Notes: generated from the letters alone by a model not told the origin. Counted from the stretch's first letter, positions 53,098 to 63,124 are shown. The stretch is DNA of 64,000 nucleotides from Rhizobium sp. (GCA_019739215.1 JAHHDR010000044.1:1-64000); one strand, 5' to 3'. Numbers and translations: made by a program.

Positions 53098-54046
53098 CCG
53101 GCTGGGCGTGGGTCCATTCCCCGCGGCCAAGCATGGCGATCGCATCGACGATGCGACTGAAGCTCTCGCGGGCGCGGGCGACGGTGTGGCGCGCCCGGAG
53201 ATAGCCGTGCACAAGGCCGGTTTCCTCATGCCACCAGGCCTTGCCGCCGGCGGCGTGGATCCGGTCGCGATAAGCTTCGCCATCCGATGACAACGGGTCG
53301 CACTCCGCCGATATGATCACGGTGGGCGGCAGGCCGGTGAAATCGGTGTCGGACAGCGGCGCATAGGAGGGGTCGCGGGTATGATCGCGCCCAGCCGTGC
53401 GGATATCCTTGTAGAACACGAGATCGCGCATCGTCAGCATCGGCGCGTCCGCATGCCTGACATAGGAGCCGCGGGTGATGTCGCCGCCGAGGCCGGGATA
53501 GATCAGCATCTGGCCGATCGGCTTGCGCGTATGGCGGCGCGTCGCATGCGCCACGGCCGCGGCAAGATTGCCGCCGGCGCTGTCGCCGCACAGCAGGATC
53601 GGGATGGTGTAGCCGTCCGCGACCCATTCGAAGGCGGCCAGCGCGTCGTCGAAGGCGGCGGGGTGCTTGTGTTCGGGTGCCAGGCGATAGTCGACCGAGA
53701 CGACTTCGAATCCCGTGCGGTGGCAGATCTCGGCACAGACGTCGTCATGGCTCTCGAGCCCGCCGACCACGAAACCACCGCCGTGATAGTAGACGACGAC
53801 GGCGTGGGAATCGTAGCGCATGGCGCGATAGCGGCGGATCGGGATGTCCCTGCCGGAATGCGTGATCGTCTTGGTTTCGGCGGAGACGCCTTCCGGGTAG
53901 CCGGTGAAGAATTCCCGGCACATGCGGTTGTAGACATCACGCTGCTGGTCGATCGTGTAGTCGATGGTCTCCGGCGGGTAGAAAGAATTGGTGCGCTCGA
54001 TGAAGGCCCATGTCTCGTCATCGATCAGGAGATTGTAGTCGGTCAT
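53039..54046 (-). CDS. alpha/beta hydrolase, hormone-sensitive-lipase (GDSAG) family
   Basis: A 335-residue esterase or lipase. The oxyanion motif HGGG (VVVYYHGGGFVVGG), nucleophile GDSAGGNLAAAVA, acid residue in SAECDPLSSDGEAY and His in TGLVHGYLRAR give a complete catalytic site. The upstream open frame to 54484 is ignored since the ATG at 54046 begins a normal N-terminus (MTDYNLLIDDETWAFIE). No signal peptide, so cytosolic. The last 59 bases overlap the 3' end of the convergent phosphatase-like gene; the extra low-complexity C-terminus may reflect a missed stop. Confidence 0.88.
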   Translation of the reverse strand: MTDYNLLIDDETWAFIERTNSFYPPETIDYTIDQQRDVYNRMCREFFTGYPEGVSAETKTITHSGRDIPIRRYRAMRYDSHAVVVYYHGGGFVVGGLESHDDVCAEICHRTGFEVVSVDYRLAPEHKHPAAFDDALAAFEWVADGYTIPILLCGDSAGGNLAAAVAHATRRHTRKPIGQMLIYPGLGGDITRGSYVRHADAPMLTMRDLVFYKDIRTAGRDHTRDPSYAPLSDTDFTGLPPTVIISAECDPLSSDGEAYRDRIHAAGGKAWWHEETGLVHGYLRARHTVARARESFSRIVDAIAMLGRGEWTHAQPAMSGTARPSSSQAAIHPID

Positions 54047-54305
54047 GAATCGCTCCGCATCAGGCCGGGTCCGGCAGTCATCTGAACATATAGGCTGGCG
54101 CCGGCGATGTGGAGAGCGTTTCCGAAGATGGCTGATCCGGTTGCGACAGGGCCCCCAGACACTTTCCAGCGGGGCACGGATCGACAGTGGCGCGGGACAA
54201 ATTTCCAAAGGTGAGGATGCCCCGTCGGCACGCCGCACGTGTGGCCCATGCCCATCGGGCGCTTCGTTCGCCGGGGTGGAATGTTTTTGCGGTGCAGCGC
54301 TTCGC
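54047..54305. other. gap between esterase gene and BMP operon, no gene
   Basis: Together with the promoter that follows, this is a 322-base divergent intergenic region. No coding frame, repeat or obvious promoter for the esterase gene could be recognised here. Confidence 0.5.
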
Positions 54306-54345
54306 TTGACACCCATTTTGCCCCTCCATATGGTTTTTTGAACCA
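54306..54345 (+). promoter_or_regulatory. promoter of the BMP importer operon with operator dyad
   Basis: Perfect TTGACA at 54306-54311, 17 bases, then TATGGT at 54329-54334. An inverted repeat TGGTT-N5-AACCA at 54331-54345 overlaps the -10 and the predicted start site, a repressor position. The ATG of the binding-protein gene is 24 bases further on, after an AAAAAGGGG ribosome-binding site. The regulator is not in the window. Confidence 0.65.
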
Positions 54346-54368
54346 AATGGTAAAAAAGGGGAACAATC

Positions 54369-55355
54369 ATGACCAAAGACATTCTGATGTCACGCCGCGC
54401 CGTGATCGCCTCGGGGATCGCGCTCGGCGTCTCGACGCTGGCGCCGATGGCCCGTGCGGCAACGCCGCTCAAGGTCGCCGGCATTCATGCATCGCCCGTC
54501 GAGAACGCCTGGAATTCGTGTCTTCATGCCGCCCTGCAGGATGCGGCCAAGGAGGGCGTGATCGAGTATGTGTTCTCCGAGGGCGTGTCCGGTACCGATT
54601 ATCCCCGGGCGATGCGCGAATATGCGGAACAGGGCAACAAGCTGATCATCGGCGAGTCCTATGCGGTGGAGAAGGAAGCGCGCCAGGTGGCCGCGGACTA
54701 TCCCGACACGGCCTTCGTGCTCGGCTCATCCGGCAACGAGGAGGGCGACAATTTTGGCGTCTTCGGCACATGGAACCATGACGGCGCCTATCTCGCGGGC
54801 ATGCTGGCCGGCAAGATGACCAAGTCGAATGTCGTCGGCTCCGTCGGCGCGATCCCGATCCCCGAGGTCAACATGCTGATCAATGCCTTCGCCGAGGGCG
54901 TGAAGGCCGTCAATCCGGATGCGAGGCATCTCGTCTCCTTCATCGGCACCTTCTTCGATCCGCCCAAGGCGCGCGAAGCCGGTCTCGCCCAGATCGATGC
55001 CGGTGCCGACATTTTGTTCGGCGAGCGCATCGGCACAGCTGACGCCGCCAAGGAGCGCGGCATCAAGGCGGTCGGCTCGCTGATCGACTATTCGCCGCGC
55101 TATCCCGACACCGTGTTTGCCAACGCGCTCTGGGGCTTCCGCCCGATCCTCAACGCAGCAATCGCCGATGCACAGGCCGGCAAGCCGGTCGGCAAGAACT
55201 ACACCGCCTTCGGCCTGATGAAGGAAGGCGGAAGCGACATCGTCTATGTGAAGGGCGTGGCGCCGGCCGAGGCCGAAGAGGCCATGGAGAAGGTGCGGGC
55301 CGACATCAAGTCGGGTGCCTTCGAGGTTCCCAAGAATATGGACGAGCCGAAGTAA
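54369..55355 (+). CDS. BMP family ABC transporter substrate-binding protein
   Basis: A 328-residue binding protein of the basic membrane protein (BmpA/PnrA/Med) family. The signal has a twin-arginine motif (SRRAVIASGIALGVSTLAPMARA). Family features: REYAEQGNKLIIGESYAVEKEA, FVLGSSGNEEGDNFGVFGTW, YLAGMLAGKMTKSNVVG and GADILFGERIGTADAA. BMP proteins with known ligands bind nucleosides or related purines and pyrimidines. First gene of an operon with amidase, ATPase and two permeases; the amidohydrolase after it fits a nucleobase-like or amide substrate. Ligand not proven. Confidence 0.92.
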   Translation: MTKDILMSRRAVIASGIALGVSTLAPMARAATPLKVAGIHASPVENAWNSCLHAALQDAAKEGVIEYVFSEGVSGTDYPRAMREYAEQGNKLIIGESYAVEKEARQVAADYPDTAFVLGSSGNEEGDNFGVFGTWNHDGAYLAGMLAGKMTKSNVVGSVGAIPIPEVNMLINAFAEGVKAVNPDARHLVSFIGTFFDPPKAREAGLAQIDAGADILFGERIGTADAAKERGIKAVGSLIDYSPRYPDTVFANALWGFRPILNAAIADAQAGKPVGKNYTAFGLMKEGGSDIVYVKGVAPAEAEEAMEKVRADIKSGAFEVPKNMDEPK

Positions 55356-55367
55356 GCCGGCGCGATC

Positions 55368-56781
55368 ATGCAGGGTGACGCCACAGCCCTGGCCGCGGCG
55401 ATCAGGAGCGGAAGTCTCAGCGCATCCGATGCGATGCAGGCTTCCCTCCGGGCTGCCGGGACCTTCGACGGACTCGGCGCAATCGTCCATCTCGATCGCG
55501 GGATGGGCGAGCGTGCCGCACATGATATGGATCGCGAGCGCGAGGTTGCACCCTACCTGCTGGAGGGGCGGCCCTTCTCGGGGGTGCCCTTTCTCGGCAA
55601 GGATCTTGGCGGGCCGTTTGCCGGGCTGCCGGTCACGGCCGGCTCGCGGCTGTTTGCGCGCACCCAGACCGATGCGGATTCCGATCTCGCCAGGCGGTTT
55701 CGCCATGCGGGGCTCTGTCCCTTCGGGCTGACGACCAGTCCCGAATTCGGCCTGTCGCTGGCAAGCGAACCGGCGATGGGGCCGGTCTGCCGCAATCCGC
55801 TCGACACGAGCCGCACGCCGGGTGGGTCGTCGGGTGGCGCTGCAGCGGCGGTGGCGGCCGGAATCGTAGCGATCGCACATGCCACGGATGCGGGCGGCTC
55901 GATCCGCGTGCCGGCGGCCTGCTGCGGGCTTGTCGGTCTCAAGCCATCGCGCGGGGCAATGCCGGCCGGGCCGACTTTCGGCAACCATCTCGGCGGGATC
56001 GCGAGCGAACTGGCGGTAGCACGCTCGGTGCGCGACGCCGCGGCGATCCTTGCCGCGACCAGTGGCAGCACACGCGGGCCGTTCGCGGATGTCGCGCCAA
56101 TGCCTCCGGGGATGGGCGCGCTGCGGGTCGGCGTGCTGGCAGACACGGGGAAGCGCCATCCGACGACGTCGGCCCGGTGCGAGGCGGTGGAAGTCGCCGC
56201 CCGCTCGCTTGAGACCAGTGGTCACAGGCTGATGCCGCTGGAGTGGGACTGTGCTCGATGCCATGGTGACCGCAAGCGGGCAGTCCTTCGGCGCCATCGT
56301 CTCGGCAAACCTCGCCGCGCTGGTGGATGGGCTCGGGCTCGAGATCTCTGATGCGGAGCCATTGACGCAGGCCTTCATCGAGCGGGGCCGTGGCATGACG
56401 GCGACCATGCTCTGGGAATTCCTAAATGCCGGCGTGCGCGTGAGCCGCGACCTCTGGACGGTCTTCGACACTGTCGATGTGCTGCTGACCCCGATGCTCG
56501 CCTCGGCCCCGCTGCCGATAGGCTCGTTCCCGGTCGACCACCGAGATGCCGACCTGCAACTCGACCGCATGGCGGCTTTCGCGCCGCTGGCCGCGCTCGC
56601 AAACATATCCGGCTTCCCGGCCATCACCCTGCCGTTCGGCGCCGATGCCGACGGCTTGCCGCTGCCGGTGCAGATGATCGCGCCGATGGGCCAGGAGGCG
56701 ACGCTGCTTGCGCTTGCAGGGCAACTGGAGCAGGAGGGGCGCTGGCAGCACAGATTTCCCGTCGCGGGGCTTGCAGCATGA
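55368..56781 (+). CDS. amidase (amidase-signature family), one frameshift
   Basis: Ser-cisSer-Lys hydrolase of amides. Lys78 (FLGKDLGG), the Gly/Ser-rich loop PGGSSGGAAAAVAAG with Ser154/155 and the nucleophile Ser178 (DAGGSIRVPAA) are all present. The frame changes near 56240-56255, after LMPLEWD; the C-terminal half then runs to TGA 56781 with the usual FPAITLPFG. Total length of about 470 residues is normal. It is inserted between the binding-protein and ATPase genes, 12 bases after the first and overlapping the second by ATGA, so it probably hydrolyses the imported compound. Confidence 0.9.
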
Positions 56782-58313
56782 CAGTCTCCGCCACTCCGGT
56801 TCTCGAAATTTCCGGCGTCAGCAAGCGCTTCGGCCATACCGTCGCCAATGACGACATTTCGCTGTCCCTCGGCCGTGGCGAGATCGTCGCGCTGCTCGGC
56901 GAGAATGGCGCGGGCAAGACGACGCTGATGAGCATCCTGTTCGGTCACTACGTTCCGGATAGCGGCACAATCCGGGTCGAGGGCACGGAACTGCCGTCCG
57001 GCAAGCCGCGGGCGGCCATCGGCGCCGGTGTCGGCATGGTCCACCAGCATTTTTCGCTGGCGCCCAACCTCACAGTGCTGGAGAACGTGATGACCGGCAC
57101 GGAGCGGCTGTGGACACTGCGTTCGGGCACTGGTGCTGCGCGGCGCAAGCTGCTCGACATCGCCGAGCGCTTCGGCCTCAAGGTCGATCCCGACGCCCGT
57201 CTCGGCGATCTTTCGGTCGGCGAGCAGCAGCGCGTGGAAATCCTCAAGGCGCTCTATAACGATGCCCGGATCCTGATCCTCGACGAGCCGACGGCGGTGC
57301 TGACCAATATCGAGGCCGAGCGGCTGTTCACCACGCTCAAGGAAATGGCACGCCAGGGCCTGTCGCTGATCTTCATCTCCCACAAGCTCGACGAGGTCAT
57401 GGCCGCCGCCGACCGCATCGTGGTGCTGCGCGGCGGACGGAAGGTGGCGGAGAGGGCCGCCTCGGAAACCACCAAGGCGGAACTGGCGGAACTGATGGTC
57501 GGCCGACGCGTCAGCCGACCGGTGCGGGAGGCATCCACGCCGGGAGCGGTCGTGCTGGAGGCGCGCGACGTTGGCTTGCGTTCGGGCGGTGTCGACCGGC
57601 TGAGCCAGGTGAATTTCTCGCTTCGCGCGGGAGAGGTGCTCGGCATCATCGGCGTATCCGGAAACGGCCAGTCCGTTCTCGCGCAACTGCTGTCCGGCAC
57701 GCTTGCCCGCACGTCCGGCGAGATCCTGATCGACGGCAAGCCCTTCGGCAATCCCGGTGTCGATGCGGTCGTCGCCATGGGCATCGGCCGCGTTCCCGAG
57801 GATCGCAACCATGATGGCGCGATCAGCGAGATGGCACTGTGGGAAAACGCGATCCTCGAGCGGCTGTCCGCCTATTCGCGCAGGGGCCTTGTTGACCGGA
57901 AGTCCGGGATCTCGTTTGCGACCCGGATCATCGAGCAGTTCGATGTGCGCGGCGGCACGGCGGAGACCCGCACCGGCCTGCTCTCCGGCGGCAACATGCA
58001 GAAGCTGATCCTCGGCCGGAACCTGATCGCGCATCCGCGCATCCTGATCGCCGCCCAGCCGGCACGCGGGCTGGACGAGGGCGCCGTGGCTGCGGTCCAC
58101 ACCCGCATTCTCGATGCGCGAAAGGCGGGGACGGCCGTGCTGCTGATCTCCGAGGATCTCGACGAGGTGATCGCACTGGCCGACCGCATACAGGCGATAA
58201 CAGGCGGCAGGCTGTCGCCGCCCGTCTACGCTGAACATGCCGACGCGCGCCGGCTCGGCCTGATGATGGCGGGCGACTGGAATTCTGCACCGGAGGCCGG
58301 CCATGCGATTTGA
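56778..58313 (+). CDS. ABC transporter ATP-binding protein, double-domain (RbsA/YufO type)
   Basis: A 511-residue ATPase with two nucleotide-binding domains, the form used by sugar- and nucleoside-type importers. The first domain has Walker A GENGAGKTT, signature LSVGEQQRVE and Walker B LILDEPTAVL. The second is degenerate: GVSGNGQSV in place of a standard Walker A and LIAAQPARGLD at Walker B, as usual for these proteins. It overlaps the amidase gene by 4 bases and the first permease gene by 11 bases. Confidence 0.92.
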   Translation: MTVSATPVLEISGVSKRFGHTVANDDISLSLGRGEIVALLGENGAGKTTLMSILFGHYVPDSGTIRVEGTELPSGKPRAAIGAGVGMVHQHFSLAPNLTVLENVMTGTERLWTLRSGTGAARRKLLDIAERFGLKVDPDARLGDLSVGEQQRVEILKALYNDARILILDEPTAVLTNIEAERLFTTLKEMARQGLSLIFISHKLDEVMAAADRIVVLRGGRKVAERAASETTKAELAELMVGRRVSRPVREASTPGAVVLEARDVGLRSGGVDRLSQVNFSLRAGEVLGIIGVSGNGQSVLAQLLSGTLARTSGEILIDGKPFGNPGVDAVVAMGIGRVPEDRNHDGAISEMALWENAILERLSAYSRRGLVDRKSGISFATRIIEQFDVRGGTAETRTGLLSGGNMQKLILGRNLIAHPRILIAAQPARGLDEGAVAAVHTRILDARKAGTAVLLISEDLDEVIALADRIQAITGGRLSPPVYAEHADARRLGLMMAGDWNSAPEAGHAI

Positions 58314-59356
58314 ACGCAGGGACCATCGGCCGCTTGCCCTGCTGATCGGCGCGCCGGTTGCGGCAATCGTCGCCGCACTCGTGCTGTCGGGCATCCTGAT
58401 CGCCATCGCCGGTGCGCCCGTGTTCGAGGCCTACAGGCGCATCCTGATCGGCGCGTTCGGCTCGCGGCTTTCGGCGACCGAGACCCTGACCCGTGCGACG
58501 CCGCTGATCCTGACCGGCCTCGCCGCCGCCGTCGCCTTCCGCGCGCGGTTGTGGAATATCGGCGCGGAGGGCCAGTTCTATCTCGGTGCCATTGCCGTGG
58601 CGGCATTCGGGTCGAAGTTCTTTGCCGGCCTGCCGGGGCCCCTGCTGATCCCGCTCTTGCTTGTCATCGGCGCAGTGGCCGGGATGGTGCTGATCCTGGT
58701 ACCTCTCTGGCTGAGACTGCGGTTTTCGGTCGACGAGGTGGTGACGAGCCTGCTGATGAATTTCATCGCCGTGCTGTTCGTGTCGATTGCTGATCGACGG
58801 GGTGCTGAAGGACCCGCTCGCCTTCGGCTGGCCGCAGTCCCAGCCGGTCGCCGGTCACGCAGAACTGCCGAAGCTCGTCGCGCGTTCACGGTTTGCATAT
58901 CGGCCTCGCGATCGCCGTGGTGCTTGCGATCGTGGTGCATCTCATCCAGACCCGCACGGTCTTCGGAATGCAGTCGCGAGCCGCGGGTCTCAATCCGCGT
59001 GGCGCGGTCTTCGCCGGCGTGCCGCTCGGCCGGACGCTGTTCAAGGTGGCCTGCCTTTCGGGCGGGCTTTGCCGGGCTTGCGGGCGCCGTCGAGGTGATG
59101 GGGGTCAAGGGCTATGTGACGACGGACCTGTCGCCGGGCTTCGGCTATGCCGGCATCGTCCGTCGCCATGCTGGCCAATCTCAACCCGATCGGCGTCATC
59201 TTCGCAGCGCTCTTTACCGCCATCATGTTCGTCGGCGCCGACGGGATGAGCCGCAGCATGGGCATACCCACCTACATCGCCGACGTCACCGTGGCACTCT
59301 CCTTGCTGACCATGCTGGTCGCACTCTTCTTCACCCAGTACAGGATCCGCCGATGA
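58303..59356 (+). CDS. ABC transporter permease (YufP/NupP type), frameshifted
   Basis: Membrane component of the BMP-type importer. The N-terminal half is intact (ATPLILTGLAAAVAFRARLWNIGAEGQFYLGA, FSVDEVVTSLLMNFIAVLF). From about 58785 the protein hops through all frames: GVLKDPLAFGWPQSQP, IQTRTVFGMQSRAAGLNPRGA, then VEVMGVKGY and finally ANLNPIGVIFAALFTAIMFVGADGM to the TGA at 59356. About four one-base shifts lie between 58785 and 59170. Length of about 350 residues is normal for the family. Confidence 0.87.
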
Positions 59357-60296
59357 GCGTCGTCTTCGACATTCTCGCCTCCGCCGGGCTCTGGGCCGCC
59401 ATCCTGCGCATCGCCACGCCCCTGATTTTCGGCACCCTCGGCGCGTTGCTCTGCGAGCGGGCGGGCGTGCTCAATCTCGGCATCGAGGGCAATCATGACC
59501 TTCGGCGCCATGATCGGCTGGCTTGCTGTGTATCACGGTGCGGACCTGTGGACCGGCCTCTTCGTGGCGGCGCTGGCCGGCGCGGTGTTCGGTGTGCTGC
59601 ATTCGCTGCTGACGGTTACCCTTGGCCTCTCCCAGCACGTGTCCGGCCTCGGCGTCACGCTCTTCGCCTCAAGTTTCAGCTATTACGTGTTCCGGCTGAT
59701 CGTGCCGGTGGCGGGCACACCGCCGACCATCATGCCGTTCCAGCCGATCGACATGCCGCTTCTCTCGTCGCTGCCATTCGTCGGCCCGGCGCTCTTCACC
59801 CAGACGGCGCCGACCTATCTCGCCATCGTTGTTTCGCTGGCAATGGCCTATTGTCATCTTCCGCACGCCGGTCGGTCTGGCGGTGCGGATGACCGGCGAA
59901 AACCCGCATGCCGCCGAGGCGCAGGGTGTCAATCCGATGAAGGTGCGCTATGGCGCGGTGATCGCCGGCAGCGCGCTGATGGCGGTCGGTGGCGCGTTCC
60001 TGACGCTGTCGGCGTTCAATTCATTCTTCCCGACAATGGTGCAGGGCCGCGGCTGGATCTGCATCGCACTCGTGGTCTTCGCGTCCTGGCGGCCGGGGCG
60101 CGCGCTGTTCGGGGCGCTGCTCTTCGCCTTCTTCGATGCCTTCCAACTCCGCCTGCAGACCGCTGTCGAGGGCGTTCCCTACCAGATCTTCCTGATGACG
60201 CCCTACATTCTCTCCATTGCCGCACTCGCGGTCATGGCGCGCCGTGCCCGCGTGCCGCAGGCTCTCATGCAGCCCTACCGGCGCGGCGAGCGATAA
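59353..60296 (+). CDS. ABC transporter permease (YufQ/NupQ type), frameshifted
   Basis: Second membrane subunit of the BMP-type importer. It starts ATG 59353, overlapping the previous TGA, with ATPLIFGTLGALLCERAGVLNLGIEG, the family signature. A one-base shift near 59490-59500 leads into TFGAMIGWLAVYHGADLWTG, and another near 59855 into TPVGLAVRMTGENPHAAEAQGV and the C-terminus. The G-E-N-P-x-A-A motif is the coupling segment for the ATPase. Total length of about 314 residues is normal. Confidence 0.87.
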
Positions 60297-60314
60297 TTTC
60301 AACGGAGTCTCTTC

Positions 60315-61729
60315 ATGTTCGATCTCATCATCCGCAATGCCAACCTGCCCGATGGCCGCAGCGGCATCGACATCGGCATCGCCAACGGCAGGATCACGGC
60401 ACTGGAGCGGACGATCGAGGGCTCCGCCGGCGACGAGATCGATGCGACGGGACGCCTCGTGAGCCCGCCCTTCGTCGATCCGCATTTCCACATGGATGCC
60501 ACGCTGTCACTCGGGCTTCCCCGGATGAATGTCTCCGGCACGTTGCTTGAGGGCATTGCGCTGTGGGGCGAACTGAGGCCGATCGTCACCAAGGAGGAAC
60601 TGGTCGAACGGGCGTTGCGCTATTGCGACCTCGCGGTCACGCAAGGCCTGCTGTTCATCCGCCAGCCATGTGGATACGTCGGATCCGAAGCTGGTGACGG
60701 TGGAGGCGATGCTGGAGGTGAGGGGAGAAGCGTCCAGGCCCTATATCGACCTGCAACTCGTCGCCTTCCCGCAGGACGGATATTACCGCGCGAAGGACGG
60801 CGTCGACGCGCTCAATCGCGCGCTGCTCGACATGGGTGTCGATATCGTCGGCGGCATTCCCCACTTCGAGCGGACGATGGACGAAGGTAAGCTTTCGGTG
60901 GAAGCGCTCTGGCCGCATCGCCGCCGACCGCGGCCTGCCGGTCGACATGCATTGCGACGAAAACCGACGATCCGTTTGTCGCGGCATATCGAGACGCTTG
61001 CCGCCGAGACGATCCGCCATGGCCTGCAGGGCCGGGTCGCCGGCTCGCACCTCACCATCGATGCATTCGATGGAACCAACTACTATGTCTCGAAGCTCAT
61101 CCCGCTGATGGCGGAAGCCGAGATCAAACGTGATCCCCAACCCGCTGATCAACATCATGCTGCAGGGCCGGCACGACAACCTATCCCAAGCGGACGCGGC
61201 ATGACGCGGGTGCGCGAGCTGATGGCGGCCGGGCTCAATGTGTCCTTCGGCCATGACTGCGTGATGGACCCGTGGTATTCGATGGGGTCCGGCGACATGC
61301 TCGAGGTCGGCCACATGGCGATCCAGGTCGCGCAGATGGCCGGCATCGAGGACAAGAAGAAGATCTTCGACGCGCTGACGGTCAATTCCGCCAAGGACGC
61401 TCGGCCTGCAAGATTATGGTATCGCCAAAGGGCTGCAAGGCCGATCTGGTGATCCTGCAAGCCGCAGACCCGATCGAGGCGTTGCGCCTGAAGCCGAACC
61501 GGCCTTGCAGTCATCAAGGGTGGCAGCGTGATTCGCCCGCACGGCGCCTCGTGTCGGCGAACTGTTCCTCGAGGGTCGACCGATGCGCATCGATGGTGGC
61601 CGGGACTATGTGCCGCGGGACGTGAATGCGTCCAGATCGGTGGCGACGGGCTCCGGCGAATGCCGCCCGGACTGCCGGTTTCAGTCAGCGGTTTCATTCT
61701 CCGGAGCCAGAATCCCCGGATACCGGTAA
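60315..61729 (+). CDS. amidohydrolase, cytosine deaminase-like (CodA family), frameshifted
   Basis: A metal-dependent hydrolase of about 420-470 residues. Family motifs: VDPHFHMDATLSLG at the N-terminus, LDMGVDIVGGIPHFERT, DMHCDEN, and the C-terminal FGHDCVMDPWYSMGSGDMLEVGHM, which is the CodA pattern. They lie in three frames with about six shifts between 60662 and 61510; the exact end is uncertain (TAA 61729 in the last frame). Gene starts 18 bases after the permease gene, so it belongs to the BMP operon. Related enzymes deaminate cytosine or other ring amines; the substrate here is open. Confidence 0.8.
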
Positions 61730-62663
61730 GCTGACGTAACGCGCCCAGCTCTCGATGCCGCGCGGGTCGTCCAGAAAGCGGCGCGAACGCCCGATGGATG
61801 TCCAGGCTCACGAAGCGGTCCGGCTGGTACAGCAGGTGGCGCCAGACGTCAGGAAGGGTAGGGGCCGAAGGCGCGCAGTTTCGGCGCGGTCACCACCTTC
61901 CAGGGCGCTGTTGGCGGCCGGCGGACAGGTGCAGGACGCGCACGATATCGGCGCCGTCCTCTCGTCGCTTCTCCATATGCCAGGCCAGCATCTGCCTGGC
62001 GCAGCAACTGGTAGTAGGGTTCCCAGAAGAAGTCCTCGACGGCGAGGCCGAGATCCGATCGAACCGGGCCCATCGGGTTGGAAGGCGAGCGTCGCATATC
62101 GGCCGATCCGCGTGGCGTTTGCCTACGGGATCGATGGGCGCGCCGTAGGACTCGGTATATTTCCACTCGACGAGCAGGGTTTCGCGCCGGCCGAGCCGCT
62201 CGAAACATCAGCACTGCATCGGCTGATGTCCGCGTTGGCGCCACGCGACCGCTGGCCGCTGGGGCCGGTCCTCGTTGAGGTGGTCGCCGCCGATCCATTC
62301 GAAAGCCGACGAACCACGGCCCATCCGGACCGTCCTCGACCGGCAGCATGGTCGGCGTGTCTCCGCCGAGGGCAGATTGGACGAGGCGCGCCAAAGCGGC
62401 CGGGTTGCGTGCCAGGGGGGCGAGAAAGTTCAGGCAGCAGACCTGCGACGACAGGCCGTGATTGCTGTTGGGTGTGCCACTGGATCGTCCTATGCCGGAA
62501 ATAGGCCGGGAATGGTCTCCCGCACTGAAGGCTCGAGGTTTCGGATCAGGGGCCGCCGGATCGGGAGCCGGTAAGCCGCGCCCCGGTATCCGCCGTATCC
62601 CGGCTCGTGGGTGGCAAAGAAGTCGGACTGCCGCTTCCGTTCTGCAGTGACAAAGCTGTTCAT
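61694..62663 (-). CDS. hypothetical protein with a PD-(D/E)XK-like EWKYTE motif, frameshifted
   Basis: About 323 residues across three frames. The ATG at 62663 opens MNSFVTAERKRQSDFFATHE and EPSVRETIPGLFPA; later parts are SNHGLSSQVCCLNFLAPLA, MLPVEDGPDG, a frame giving FEWIGGDHLNEDRP, then ETLLVEWKYTESYGAPID, GLAVEDFFWEPYYQLLRQ, KVVTAPKLRAFGPY and the end RFLDDPRGIESWARYVSLPV to TGA 61694. The E-W-K-Y-T-E segment matches the E-x-K core of PD-(D/E)XK-type putative nucleases (PGN_0703-like). Function is unproven; no partner methylase is near. About six shifts make details unreliable. Confidence 0.55.
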
Positions 62664-63124
62664 CGCGCGTCCCGATCGCCGTCCCGACGGTGGCTGAATG
62701 CAACCGAGGATACGAATATTTCGCCGACAGCGTGTGCGCGGTCAAGTCGCCGACGTGTCAGCCCGCGTCGGTCGTGCATGATGTAGAGCTTGCGGGTATG
62801 CTCGTGAATGGTCCATTCACCGCGCCAGCCTTTTGGCAGCACGAGCATGTCCCCGGCGTTCAGGTCCCGCGAACGACCGTCGGGATCGTGCAGGGACACG
62901 TGGCCGGACAGGATGTGGCAATGTCTCCGAGCAAGCCTCCCGGGTTGCCGTGAAACGTCCCGGCGTGCATTCCCCATATGCCGATCCTCATGGTTCCGTC
63001 GGCGGACGCCCAAAGCTCTGCCGATGCCTCCATCTGGTCGCCTTCGATCGATGTCGGCTTGGGTGAGGGCTGGCCAAGGTCGAGGGGTGGCCAAGGCCGG
63101 GGATGGTCCAAGGAATTCGATCAC
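62660..63124 (-). CDS. cupin-domain protein (EutQ/DUF861-like), frameshifted
   Basis: A small cupin with SIEGDQMEASAELWASADGTMRIGIW, the strand CHILSGHVSLHDPDGRSRDLNAGDMLVLPKGWRGEW and IHEHTRKLYIMHD, as in (S)-ureidoglycine aminohydrolase-like and related cupin_3 proteins. GTG 63124, preceded by GGAG, is the likely start; at least two shifts lie between 62920 and 63070. The 3' end is uncertain: family members are about 115-120 residues, which would end near 62760, while the open frame continues to 62660 and overlaps the next gene by ATGA. Ligand unknown. Confidence 0.6.
   Translation of the reverse strand: MIEFLGPSPALATPRPWPALTQADIDRRRPDGGIGRALGVRRRNHEDRHMGNARRDVSRQPGRLARRHCHILSGHVSLHDPDGRSRDLNAGDMLVLPKGWRGEWTIHEHTRKLYIMHDRRGLTRRRLDRAHAVGEIFVSSVAFSHRRDGDRDAR

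Noticed and set aside
54726..58406. Very long minus-strand open frame (over 1200 codons) opposite the BMP operon
   Set aside because: It mirrors genuine plus-strand genes with strong family motifs; its translation is rich in Arg, His and Asp and lacks any domain, as expected of an antisense frame in a G+C-rich gene.
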